Shown: in pieces, positions 1 to 8,257 of the stretch
How the letters are laid out: each line of letters opens with the position of its first letter
Numbering within the stretch: the first letter of the stretch is position 1
NCBI RefSeq assembly: GCF_003364265.1
Contig: NZ_NXLW01000011.1
Location: 1 to 63,520, forward strand
Direction of reading: 5' to 3'
Length of the DNA: 63,520 nucleotides
From: Helicobacter aurati
GTDB lineage: Bacteria; Campylobacterota; Campylobacteria; Campylobacterales; Helicobacteraceae
Notes under the pieces: model-generated
Seen by the model: only the letters and a program-made list of their open reading frames with translations
Told to the model about the DNA's origin: nothing
The model's database searches: none
Position numbers and translations under genes: made by a program

Positions 1-1
1 T

Positions 2-598
2 AATCCAAATGCAAAAGGCTTTAAAGAAGGTAATCATACAACGCATTATTCAGTAGTGGATAAATGGGGTAATGCTGTGAGTGTGACGTATACGATTAAT
101 GGTAGTTACGGTGCGATCGCTGCTGTTGAGGGAGCAGGATTCTTGCTTAATAATGAAATGGATGATTTTTCTATTAAGCCTGGAGTAGCAAATATATGGG
201 GGTTAGTTGGCAATGACGCTAATGCTATCGTACCCAATAAACGTCCCCTAAGCTCTATGAGTCCTACTATTCTCCTTAAAGAGAATCAAGTTTTTATGGT
301 AGTAGGTACTCCGGGTGGATCTCGTATTATTACCACTATTTTACAAGTAATTTCTAATGTTATCGATCATGGTATGAATCTAGCTCAAGCCGTAGAAGTG
401 CCAAGATTCCATCATCAATGGATGCCAGATGAATTGCGTATAGAATCTTTTGCTTTCAGTAAAGATACACAAAATATTCTTCAAAAAATGGGATATAAAA
501 TTGTAGAACTTCCAGATATGGGTGATGTTAATGCTATTATACGAGATATGAAGACAGGTGTTTATTATGGGGTGCCTGACCCTAGGAAAGAATTTTAA
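2..598 (+). CDS. ggt: Gamma-glutamyltranspeptidase, 3' part (small subunit)
   Basis: Reading frame is open from base 2 to the stop at 596-598, so the gene continues upstream of the window. The translation begins shortly before the TTHYS motif; the first Thr (bases 38-40) is the family's autocleavage site and N-terminal nucleophile of the small subunit, so almost exactly the mature small subunit is present. It carries LLNNEMDDF, the PLSSMSPT loop and GSRIITT glycine-rich segment, and ends in DPRKEF as I recall for H. pylori GGT. The periplasmic enzyme hydrolyses glutathione and glutamine and is a known host-interaction factor in Helicobacter. The GTG at 56 lies inside the gene and is not the start. 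Confidence 0.95.
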   Translation, partial: NPNAKGFKEGNHTTHYSVVDKWGNAVSVTYTINGSYGAIAAVEGAGFLLNNEMDDFSIKPGVANIWGLVGNDANAIVPNKRPLSSMSPTILLKENQVFMVVGTPGGSRIITTILQVISNVIDHGMNLAQAVEVPRFHHQWMPDELRIESFAFSKDTQNILQKMGYKIVELPDMGDVNAIIRDMKTGVYYGVPDPRKEF

Positions 599-1066
599 GG
601 TATATAACTTTGTTGTCCTTGTTACGTGCTAATATAGATCTTATTGGGATTTAGGAATAACATAAAAAAGTATTATGAAAGTGTTGTGAGCATCATTGAA
701 ACGGGGATAGAGTTTCAAGTGATTGGTTAATTGGTGATAACTATTATTAAACTATTACTTATTAGTTCGCCGAATTATTTAAGTATAGTTTTATGTTTTC
801 TTTTTAGTTTTATCGGATAGTGCTTTCTTATAGAAGTATTTTTTGTAGGTTATATTTTCTTGATTTCATAAAGCAATCTAATTATAGATAATCTACAAAG
901 ATTCAGAATCTTGCTAATTTTTACCTCATGTTTTAATGAAATATTTCAGTGATTCATGTTTGTCAAGTTATTTGAAAAGATAAGGTTAGGTGTGTTGCAA
1001 TTTTTATAATTTATATTGCGATTCTTAGATGAAGATTAAAAGCTTCATATTTGTGATAAACATATT
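599..1066. other. Intergenic region between convergent ggt and the radical SAM gene
   Basis: About 470 AT-rich bases with no credible ORF or RNA gene. A near-perfect inverted repeat AAGATTC-A-GAATCTT lies near 898-912; it is one of many AGATTCT/AGAATCT words in the window. I see no clear stem followed by a T-run, so no intrinsic terminator is called. Confidence 0.5.
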
Positions 1067-2095
1067 TTATAAAAATTCACTATTTGTAACTTCCAGACTT
1101 AATTTATTAAGCGTACGATTAAAGCTGTCATTACGACAGAGAATAGGGCATTTTGAGCAGTCAATAGCATTATAGACTTCTTTTATACGAGTACCTTTCC
1201 ATATATCTTCTAGGCTTTGTTCTCGCAAATCCCCCAAGAAATGTTTTTCACTCTGTCTGAAATGTAAGCATGCCCACACTTTGAAATCAGCACTAATTAC
1301 TGTGCTGAAAAACATGCCATGGCATTTGTTGTAGCCTCGTTCATTGGTGTGTTTTAGATTTTCCATTTCTTTATATTTTTGATAGCTTGCAACGATTTTA
1401 AAATTTGCATCTTCATATTTTGCGCGTAAAGATTCTAATTTTGGGATAATGTCTAGTTTGTCTCCAGTAAAAGGTCGAAATTGTGCAAAATCCGCGCCCC
1501 TGTCTTTCACTAATCGCACAAAGGATTCCATGTCTTTCTCTGTTACGCAGCTTGTAAGAAAACCTACGCCAAAGCTTATTTTGCTGCCTAATTTTTGTTT
1601 TGTTTTTGCAAAGTTTTCAATATTTTGCAATGTTTTTTCGAAGTGATAATCTTTCATGCCGTGTATCTTTTTATACATTTCTGCACTTCCCGCGTCAAGG
1701 CTGATTCTGAAATATTCTAAATTTTCTGCAATAACTTCATTGAATTGTTCTTTGAGATTCATTCCATGTGAGTTAAGTCCAATATTTTGCCCAGCTTTCT
1801 TGAGCAGTTTAATGGCGTATTCAAAGTATGGTGAACAGGTGGGTTCTCCGCCTCCGCTTAAAATTACTCCTTTATTATCCATGTTTTTCAGGTTTTCGAC
1901 AACACTTTCTACCTGTTCTTTGCTAAGTTCAGCGTTATTTTCATTGTGTCCGCAACATCCGGGACATCTGTGGTTGCATTTGTTTGTCAAATCTAATTCA
2001 GTTACAATAAGCGTTTTGTGCGCATTAAAAAAATAGTCAATTTTATTGTGATAACGTAAGATTTTTTCATCTGAATTAAAATTATTTATTTTCAT
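1067..2095 (-). CDS. Radical SAM/SPASM-type protein
   Basis: 342-aa protein. The N-terminal third has the radical SAM cluster CNHRCPGC (CX3CX2C, about residues 40-47), followed by the SAM-contacting LSGGGEPT motif and a RISLDAG strand. The C-terminal region has further cysteines (CHGMFF, ACLHF, CSKCPILC) and the GDLREQSLEDIW segment typical of SPASM or related auxiliary Fe-S domains. Start ATG 2093-2095 is chosen because GGAGA lies 6 bases upstream; an upstream in-frame extension has no such site. The substrate is unknown. It lies about 100 bp downstream of rmlA on the same strand, so a role in glycan or cell-surface modification is only a guess from position. Confidence 0.8.
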   Translation of the reverse strand: MKINNFNSDEKILRYHNKIDYFFNAHKTLIVTELDLTNKCNHRCPGCCGHNENNAELSKEQVESVVENLKNMDNKGVILSGGGEPTCSPYFEYAIKLLKKAGQNIGLNSHGMNLKEQFNEVIAENLEYFRISLDAGSAEMYKKIHGMKDYHFEKTLQNIENFAKTKQKLGSKISFGVGFLTSCVTEKDMESFVRLVKDRGADFAQFRPFTGDKLDIIPKLESLRAKYEDANFKIVASYQKYKEMENLKHTNERGYNKCHGMFFSTVISADFKVWACLHFRQSEKHFLGDLREQSLEDIWKGTRIKEVYNAIDCSKCPILCRNDSFNRTLNKLSLEVTNSEFL

Positions 2096-2200
2096 TATTT
2101 GTCTCCATATTAGAATCCTTAGTATTAAGAGCTGCAAAACGTGGCTTTAATTTTCAACTAAAAATAAGCGATTGTCTAATTCTTAAAATTATTTTGAGAA

Positions 2201-3079
2201 TTATAGTGAATAAAGAAGTTTCTCTAAATATTTCCCATAGCCGCTTTTGTCTAGTTCTTTTGCTCTTTTCAATAATGTTTCTTTATCTATCCAATTATTG
2301 TTGTAGGCGATTTCTTCTAAGCACGCTATTTTAAATCCTTGTCTACGTTCAATTGTTTGCACAAAACTACTTGCTTCCAAGAGATTATCATTTGTGCCTG
2401 TGTCAAGCCAAGCAAACCCTCTGCCAAAAATTTCTACTTTTAGTTTTCCTGCTTGGAAGTAACATTTGTTGATGTCGGTAATCTCTAGTTCTCCTCTTGC
2501 TGAAGGCGTCATTTCCTTGGCGAAAGATAGGACATTATTGTCATAAAAATAGAGTCCGGTGATAGCATAATTGCTTTTGGGGTGCTGTGGCTTTTCTTCT
2601 AAACTTACAATTTCTAGGTTTTTATTAAATTCTACTACTCCAAACTGTGTTGGATCATTGACTAAATAACCAAAGATTACCCCACCCCCCTCCGTTAAAA
2701 TGCGATTTTTAGCATTTAAAAGCATAGAGCGGAATCCTTGTCCATAGAAAATATTATCGCCAAGAATAAGACAGACATTTTTGTTTCCTATAAAGTCTCG
2801 CCCTAATAGAAAAGCTTCGGCTAATCCATTTGGTTGCTCTTGTATGCAATAGTCAAATTGCATACCTAACCATGAACCATCTTTAAAGATTTCTTGGAAT
2901 CGAGTAATATCTTTAGGTGTTGATATGATAAGAACTTCACGAATGTTTGCAAGCATAAGAACCGATAAGGGATAATAAATCATTGGTTTATCATAAACAG
3001 GCAAAAGTTGTTTTGAGAGAGTTTGTGTTGTAGGGTAAAGTCGTGTTCCACTACCGCCTGCTAGAACGATGCCCTTCAT
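2201..3079 (-). CDS. rmlA: Glucose-1-phosphate thymidylyltransferase
   Basis: 292-aa nucleotidyltransferase making dTDP-glucose from dTTP and glucose-1-phosphate, first step toward dTDP-rhamnose and other dTDP-sugars. The N-terminus carries the signature GGSGTRLYP with following SKQLLPVYDKPMIYYP; GDNIFYG and EEKPQHPKS motifs, and a C-terminal FAWLDTGTNDNLLEAS segment, all match RmlA. ATG 3077-3079 follows AGGA at 7 bases; the longer frame starts at a non-initiating context. The downstream rmlB, C and D genes are not in the window, so the final sugar is unknown. Transcribed with the radical SAM gene downstream. Confidence 0.93.
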   Translation of the reverse strand: MKGIVLAGGSGTRLYPTTQTLSKQLLPVYDKPMIYYPLSVLMLANIREVLIISTPKDITRFQEIFKDGSWLGMQFDYCIQEQPNGLAEAFLLGRDFIGNKNVCLILGDNIFYGQGFRSMLLNAKNRILTEGGGVIFGYLVNDPTQFGVVEFNKNLEIVSLEEKPQHPKSNYAITGLYFYDNNVLSFAKEMTPSARGELEITDINKCYFQAGKLKVEIFGRGFAWLDTGTNDNLLEASSFVQTIERRQGFKIACLEEIAYNNNWIDKETLLKRAKELDKSGYGKYLEKLLYSL

Positions 3080-3151
3080 TATTTTTCCTAAAATGACGTT
3101 ATTAACGTAGCGATTATATCCAAACAAACTAGAATTTTGTAAAAGGTTTTG

Positions 3152-3157
3152 TATAAT
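3152..3157 (+). promoter_or_regulatory. Predicted -10 hexamer for the Hcp-like lipoprotein gene
   Basis: TATAAT, 28 bases upstream of the chosen ATG at 3185, in the short divergent gap between rmlA and the lipoprotein gene. Helicobacter sigma-70 promoters rely mainly on this element; no clear -35 is expected. Confidence 0.55.
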
Positions 3158-3184
3158 TTTAGTATCTAAATTATGGTGAATTGT

Positions 3185-3988
3185 ATGAAATTACAGGGTC
3201 AATTGCGTATAGTATATCGTTCCACTATCGCAATATTATTAATCTATACTTTTGTTTTTGTGGGCTGTGTCAAAAATGAAAATGTTGTAAATGAATCTTC
3301 TGCGTCTTCTTTTGAATCTTTACTCAAACAAAGCATTGCAGATAAACAGATTTTTCCTAAGGCGGCACAAAGTGATGTTCTTGCGCAATCTCAAAAAATT
3401 AACCTTTTTGGTAAATGTTACTATTATGAGGATATGAGTATTTGCAAGAAAATTTTAGATTCTTTACAACAAGAATGTCAATATGATTCTAGCGGATTGA
3501 GTTGCGCTTTGCTTGGAGTAGCTGTTCTAGATCGCAAAGACGGTTCAGATACTCAAGATAGATTACTGGCATTACGTTATTTTATTGATGGTTGCAAGCT
3601 ACAAGATTCTTTAAGTTGTCTGTTTATGAGAAAATATTACAAACAATATGGCTATGAGAGTGAGGCACAAGCAATATTAGATTCTGTAACAAATATTTGT
3701 AAAAACGGTGGTGCATTTGAATGTTTGTTGCTATCAATTTTGTATGAAAATGATGCAGAATTTAGTGCAGAACAAAAATATATTAAAGAGTACAGAATAA
3801 ATGCTTGCAATAAGAATCTTGCTATTGCGTGCGGCTATTTTGATTCTTTTTCTTTACCAAAAAAGGATTATGAAAAGTATCAAAGGAAAGCTTGCAATCT
3901 CGGTATGCTTCCTGCCTGTGATGCTTTAAGCGAGTCTATTGAACTCAATATACGTACAAAGCATTTGAGGACTTATAGGATATGGTAA
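3185..3988 (+). CDS. Lipoprotein with Hcp/Sel1-like disulfide repeats
   Basis: 267-aa predicted lipoprotein. A basic N-terminus and a hydrophobic stretch end at the lipobox FVGC. The rest holds regularly spaced cysteine pairs, mostly C-x7-C (CKLQDSLSC, CKNGGAFEC, CNKNLAIAC, CNLGMLPAC, with one C-x8-C), each after a short helical pair. This is the pattern of Helicobacter cysteine-rich proteins (Hcp, Sel1-like repeats), where each repeat is clamped by a disulfide. ATG 3185 is preferred over ATG 3173 because GGTGA lies a few bases before it. Members are secreted or surface proteins that are immunogenic in H. pylori; the function of this one is not known. Confidence 0.75.
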   Translation: MKLQGQLRIVYRSTIAILLIYTFVFVGCVKNENVVNESSASSFESLLKQSIADKQIFPKAAQSDVLAQSQKINLFGKCYYYEDMSICKKILDSLQQECQYDSSGLSCALLGVAVLDRKDGSDTQDRLLALRYFIDGCKLQDSLSCLFMRKYYKQYGYESEAQAILDSVTNICKNGGAFECLLLSILYENDAEFSAEQKYIKEYRINACNKNLAIACGYFDSFSLPKKDYEKYQRKACNLGMLPACDALSESIELNIRTKHLRTYRIW

Positions 3989-4007
3989 TGGACAATAAAT
4001 ACGAAGT

Positions 4008-4343
4008 TTATATTGTAATGTTCTCTATGAAGAGAATTTGTTTTCCTTGGATTGCTAGAGCATCGAGACAAAAACTACAAGAGTAGTGATGTTTTGCAAG
4101 AAAAACATAAATAGTTTTTATCATTTTTTCTAATTTAGTGGGAGTAATTTTTATAAGGGGATTTAGAGATGTCGCGCTTTTTACTTCAATAAAATGTAGA
4201 ACTTCTTCTTTCTGCATGATTAAGTCTATTTCTCCGTAACGGCTATAAAAATTTTTTGCAATAAAAGAAAAGCCTCTGTCGGAAAGATACTGCAAAGCTA
4301 TTTCTTCATAATGAGTGCCTATTTTTCTTGTGTTCTTTTTCAT
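4008..4343 (-). CDS. yraN: UPF0102 (YraN) endonuclease-like protein
   Basis: 111 aa, the usual size for the family. The endonuclease-like fold is shown by GTHYEEIALQYL, the YGEIDLIM segment and HFIEVKSA; the Asp, Glu and Lys of D-(x)-ExK type lie in the last two motifs. The biological role of YraN proteins is not settled. It is divergent from the PutA-like gene at 4427 and convergent with the lipoprotein gene. Confidence 0.88.
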   Translation of the reverse strand: MKKNTRKIGTHYEEIALQYLSDRGFSFIAKNFYSRYGEIDLIMQKEEVLHFIEVKSATSLNPLIKITPTKLEKMIKTIYVFLAKHHYSCSFCLDALAIQGKQILFIENITI

Positions 4344-4389
4344 TATTTTTCTTATTTTGGGTTGTGATAGATTGTCTATTTTAGCATAG

Positions 4390-4395
4390 TATAAT
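4390..4395 (+). promoter_or_regulatory. Predicted -10 hexamer for the PutA-like gene
   Basis: TATAAT 32 bases before the ATG at 4427; the gene has its own GAGGA ribosome binding site 5 bases before the start, so it is probably transcribed alone from here. Confidence 0.5.
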
Positions 4396-4426
4396 AGGAG
4401 TTTATCTCTCTCAATCGAGGAAGTAC

Positions 4427-7400
4427 ATGCAAGAGCTAGAGAAAGTAATAGAATCTACTACACAAAATTTTAAAAGAGTCAAGAAATATATTCGCGCAAA
4501 AGATATTAATATATTTTTACGTATGAAATTTATGAAAAAAACAGATATGGAATTTTTAGAGGAAATATGTCTTATTCATATTAAAAATATTGAGCAAGGC
4601 GATAAAATAGAGCAAAATTTCTATGCGATATTGGATAACTTTGTTTTTAGTAGTCTTTTACAGAAGCATTTTTTTTCTAGCTTTGAAATATTTAAGATAT
4701 TTTGTTATAGAGTTTGTTTGCTACCCAAAAAATTATTTATGTGGGAAGTAAAAAGATATTCTCGCAAGGTTATAAGTGATAATTTTGCAAAACTTACTTT
4801 TTATAATATGAAAAATGGTGTGCATTTTTTTGCTCCTTTGCCACTTGATGATGGAGAGGCTGAAAAATATTTGCACGATTGCCTCAATATTCTCTCGCAT
4901 GCAAAGGTAGAAGTGCTTATTGTTAATCCTTTGAATCTTGTACCTAAAGCGCATTTGTGTATGCCTGAAATATTTCAGGAAGTGTTAACGAAAAACCTTA
5001 AAATTCTCTTGGAGAATTCTAACGCTAAAGCTATTTTTTTTAATAACACTTATGAGTTTTTTGATACTTTTTTGGAATCTCTGAAAGTTTGCTTGGAAAA
5101 TATTCCTTATATTGTGAATGTGGGCGTGAGCTTGCAAACCTATTATTTAGATTCTCTACACGGCTTAGATAAGGTTGCGAATCTTAGTAGGGAACTAGTC
5201 AACAAAAAAAAAGCAAAATTGCTTGTAAGATTTAAAGATTTAGATTTTGATTATCACAAAGCTTATTTCCAGAGTCTGCACAGGCATAGAACCAATAAGG
5301 TTTTTGCTAACCATACAAATAGTAGGGCAAACTATATAGCTATCTTGGCGCGATATAGAGAGTATAGTGAGATTTTAGAGGCGAGTCTTACTAGCTCTAA
5401 TCTTTTCATTCTTGAATTATTGTCTTTATGGGGACTAGATTCCCAAATGCTCATAGAGATTGAGCCAGAACTCAATTATCCACTCTATAAGTTTGCTAAA
5501 CAAAAAAAATTACGTTTGATGTCAATACAGTGTTATACCAAACACTTTACGCAAATGTTAGCATATCGTTTAAAATATGTGCATACGGAATTATTGCAAG
5601 GAATATGCAGCTACATTGCTATGTCCAATAAACAAGAATGGCAGAAAAAGTGCAATGATTTTACACATAGTTTTGGTATTGCGCAAAAAATTATTCATAA
5701 AAAAGATTCGTTAAACTCTGAAGCCACTAAAGACTTTTTGGCAAACTTATCTCAACCTGCAGATTCAATGGTATTTGCTGTGCAACAATACCATTTTGAA
5801 ACTTTTGATTATGAATTGCAAAAGCCTTTATTGGAATCTTCACATTCGTTATCTTTTGCATACCGTTTAGAATCCTTGCAATGTAGCATTCCTAGTCGGC
5901 ATAAATTAGATGATATTCTTTATCTCAATACTAATGATATGAATAGATTGATAATACAAGATATTAGTATGCCAATTGTGTTTTCTTTGAACGCGCAAAA
6001 GGAGAAGGATGCTATTGCACGTGCACAGGCTAAAAAAGAAGAGATAGAAACAAATAAAATCAATATTATGACGATGATTATTTCGCATATCAAAAATGAA
6101 ATAAAGACGTTGTTTGCTACATTGTGTGAGGTTTTTCCTGAAACGCCGCGAGATATTTTAGAAGAGCAAGTCTATCTTTTAATTGATACTTTTAAGTACT
6201 ATGGCTATGTGTATCGCAATCTTATGAGCGAAACGGATTCTGTTTTATTAACACCAGTTGGCAACGTTCTTATTCACGCGGAATCGCTAAGTCTTAATGA
6301 GATTGCTTCATGTATAGCAGCGAATATTATGATAGGCAATGTTTCTTTTGTAAAGGATTGTTTGCAGGCGAGAATTTTGTATTATCTTTTCGAGCCTATT
6401 TTGGATTTTTGTCCATTCATGTCCCTTTATCGTGATAATTTGCCTTTGGAGATACATAAGCAAATTATCTGTCAGAAAGAGGTGTCTAAACATATTGATG
6501 TGACTAATCTTTTGGTAAGCAATAGCGGTATAATAGTAGTGTTTATTAGTTCGTTTTATGACGTTTATGAGGCTTTTTGTGATGTTATGCGTTCTCGCAT
6601 GACACATTCTATGCCAATGGTTATTTACACGGATTCTTATCTTTATAATGATGCGAAACGTATTTTTGTTCCCTTAAGTGTTTCATACATGAATCTTAAT
6701 GATTTGATTGCTAATTTACCAAAAGAGACTGCTAATGTTAGTCTGTTTACTTATAATAAAGCTGAAATGAATTATGTGATTACACATGTTAATGTTTCTA
6801 TTTGTATTAATTCTGCCTATAAGCTGCGCATTATATCTGGTAATTCAAGAGTCTTCTGTGGAGGATATTTGCAGCCATTTTTAAGCCGATTTCTTTTGCA
6901 TAATCTTGTACATGCGAGTCCTAGCAATGTGATTAAAAAAAATAGTCTTTATTCTGATGTGATTGGTTGTTTTAGTGAAATTCTTAGTATTGACGAAATT
7001 GAATTTCTCTATAACCTTAACCACAATTATAGTCAGTATCTTAAGAATCTTGAACGTGTGTCAAACTTTGATAATATTTATGAAATAAAAAAACATTATC
7101 AGACAACTTTACGCATCTATCAAGAAGATGATTTTTTCCATGTTTGCGTGATTATGCTTGTTGTGTATTTATTGCAGATTCCAACTAAGTTAAGCTTTAC
7201 TCGTGAATATTTCACTAGCAATGAAAGCGCAAAACAAATAAGTATTGAGCAGCTTGCCGCAATTTTTGCAGAAAGATATATTTCTATTTTTACTTTTGTT
7301 GTTGAAGAAGAGCAAGAGTTTATTGAGCTTTTGCAAACAGGAGAATTACTACGTATCTTGCAAGATGAGGGAGATTTTTCTAGCAAGCAATCACAAACTT

Positions 7401-7567
7401 ATCAACAACTTAGAAGCAAAGGTATTATTGCAGAGTATTCTTTGCCTATTCTCAATAAGAATCTTGAATTAGAACGTTATCTTTATACGCAATATTTACA
7501 AATAGAGCCACATATACTTCTTCAAAGTCAAGCAGGGCGGAATGGAGAAGCTTGGTTGTCTTTTTGA
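4427..7567 (+). CDS. Degenerate PutA-like protein, probable pseudoenzyme
   Basis: 1046-aa uninterrupted soluble protein. Residues about 130-400 follow the order of a proline dehydrogenase domain: DDGEAEKYLHDCLNIL, an isVK-like strand, then GVSLQTYYLDS (233-243) in place of GIVLQAYxxDS and LVRFKDLDFDYHKA (266-279) in place of RxVKGAxxExE. Residues about 540-660 resemble the start of an aldehyde dehydrogenase, with PVGNVLIHAES and AANIMIGNVSFV in place of P-G-V-xxI-xPwNfP and AAL-aGN-xxxK. The YLVRRLLEN arginine pair of PRODH, the ALDH Glu motif and the catalytic Cys (GQxCSA) are not recognisable. Helicobacter PutA is about 1180 aa and bifunctional, so this looks like a divergent paralogue that lost catalysis but kept an open frame. 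Homology is by eye only. Confidence 0.6.
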   Translation: MQELEKVIESTTQNFKRVKKYIRAKDINIFLRMKFMKKTDMEFLEEICLIHIKNIEQGDKIEQNFYAILDNFVFSSLLQKHFFSSFEIFKIFCYRVCLLPKKLFMWEVKRYSRKVISDNFAKLTFYNMKNGVHFFAPLPLDDGEAEKYLHDCLNILSHAKVEVLIVNPLNLVPKAHLCMPEIFQEVLTKNLKILLENSNAKAIFFNNTYEFFDTFLESLKVCLENIPYIVNVGVSLQTYYLDSLHGLDKVANLSRELVNKKKAKLLVRFKDLDFDYHKAYFQSLHRHRTNKVFANHTNSRANYIAILARYREYSEILEASLTSSNLFILELLSLWGLDSQMLIEIEPELNYPLYKFAKQKKLRLMSIQCYTKHFTQMLAYRLKYVHTELLQGICSYIAMSNKQEWQKKCNDFTHSFGIAQKIIHKKDSLNSEATKDFLANLSQPADSMVFAVQQYHFETFDYELQKPLLESSHSLSFAYRLESLQCSIPSRHKLDDILYLNTNDMNRLIIQDISMPIVFSLNAQKEKDAIARAQAKKEEIETNKINIMTMIISHIKNEIKTLFATLCEVFPETPRDILEEQVYLLIDTFKYYGYVYRNLMSETDSVLLTPVGNVLIHAESLSLNEIASCIAANIMIGNVSFVKDCLQARILYYLFEPILDFCPFMSLYRDNLPLEIHKQIICQKEVSKHIDVTNLLVSNSGIIVVFISSFYDVYEAFCDVMRSRMTHSMPMVIYTDSYLYNDAKRIFVPLSVSYMNLNDLIANLPKETANVSLFTYNKAEMNYVITHVNVSICINSAYKLRIISGNSRVFCGGYLQPFLSRFLLHNLVHASPSNVIKKNSLYSDVIGCFSEILSIDEIEFLYNLNHNYSQYLKNLERVSNFDNIYEIKKHYQTTLRIYQEDDFFHVCVIMLVVYLLQIPTKLSFTREYFTSNESAKQISIEQLAAIFAERYISIFTFVVEEEQEFIELLQTGELLRILQDEGDFSSKQSQTYQQLRSKGIIAEYSLPILNKNLELERYLYTQYLQIEPHILLQSQAGRNGEAWLSF

Positions 7568-8039
7568 TTCTACATAGAAGTAATTTATCAAGTTAGTTAT
7601 TGTGTTTGTTGTGTTGTCGCATGGGTTCTGTGTTGCTTTGTGTACAATAAAAAGATCAAGGATAGTTTTGTAGAAATGTGTAGGAAAGGTTAAGGTAGAG
7701 TAAGAATAATATTATGTTCGATACCCAAACACGTGATAGTGCATGTCGTATTTTGTGTGAGATCTAGATTTGGCATTATGTGAAAATACATTGTTATCAA
7801 TTATAGTGATTCTTCTAAACCTGAATTGTATCTCTTTTGAGCTACTTTGATTCACAAAGCTATTTGTACTATTGTGGTTTATTGGATTGATTATGTTTGT
7901 GTATTTGAAGAATGTATTGGAGTTTTTCTATTGTTAGAAGTTGGTAAAAGTTACACGTATAATAATAGAGGTTTCCAAGGAATCTATAACGTCTCTAATA
8001 TAAGGTAACTATGAAGAATCATTCAAGCAAATCGTGTTT
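7568..8039. other. Intergenic region between the PutA-like gene and tRNA-Glu
   Basis: About 470 bases, AT-rich, with no ORF or RNA structure that I can support. Confidence 0.45.
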
Positions 8040-8115
8040 TGGCGACCCTTGGAAGATTTGAACTTCCGTTTCCACCGTGAAAGGGTGGTATCCTTGGCCA
8101 CTAGATGAAAGGGTC
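8040..8115 (-). tRNA. tRNA-Glu (anticodon TTC)
   Basis: 76 nt on the minus strand with encoded CCA. Acceptor GACCCTT pairs with AAGGGTC. The anticodon stem CCACC/GGTGG encloses loop CTTTCAC, giving anticodon TTC. The T arm reads GGAAG-TTCAAAT-CTTCC. It lies just downstream of rpoD and on the same strand. Confidence 0.95.
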
Positions 8116-8257
8116 AAAAATTATAAAAGTAGATTCTAGCACTAAAAAGAATATTTGAGTAATTTTTCGTGCGTCCGAATATTTGTATTCGCAGCACTAC
8201 TCTAGTTACATAAGATGTGTTTGCTTTGCAATCCCTTTTTGCATTATGTGGCTAATT

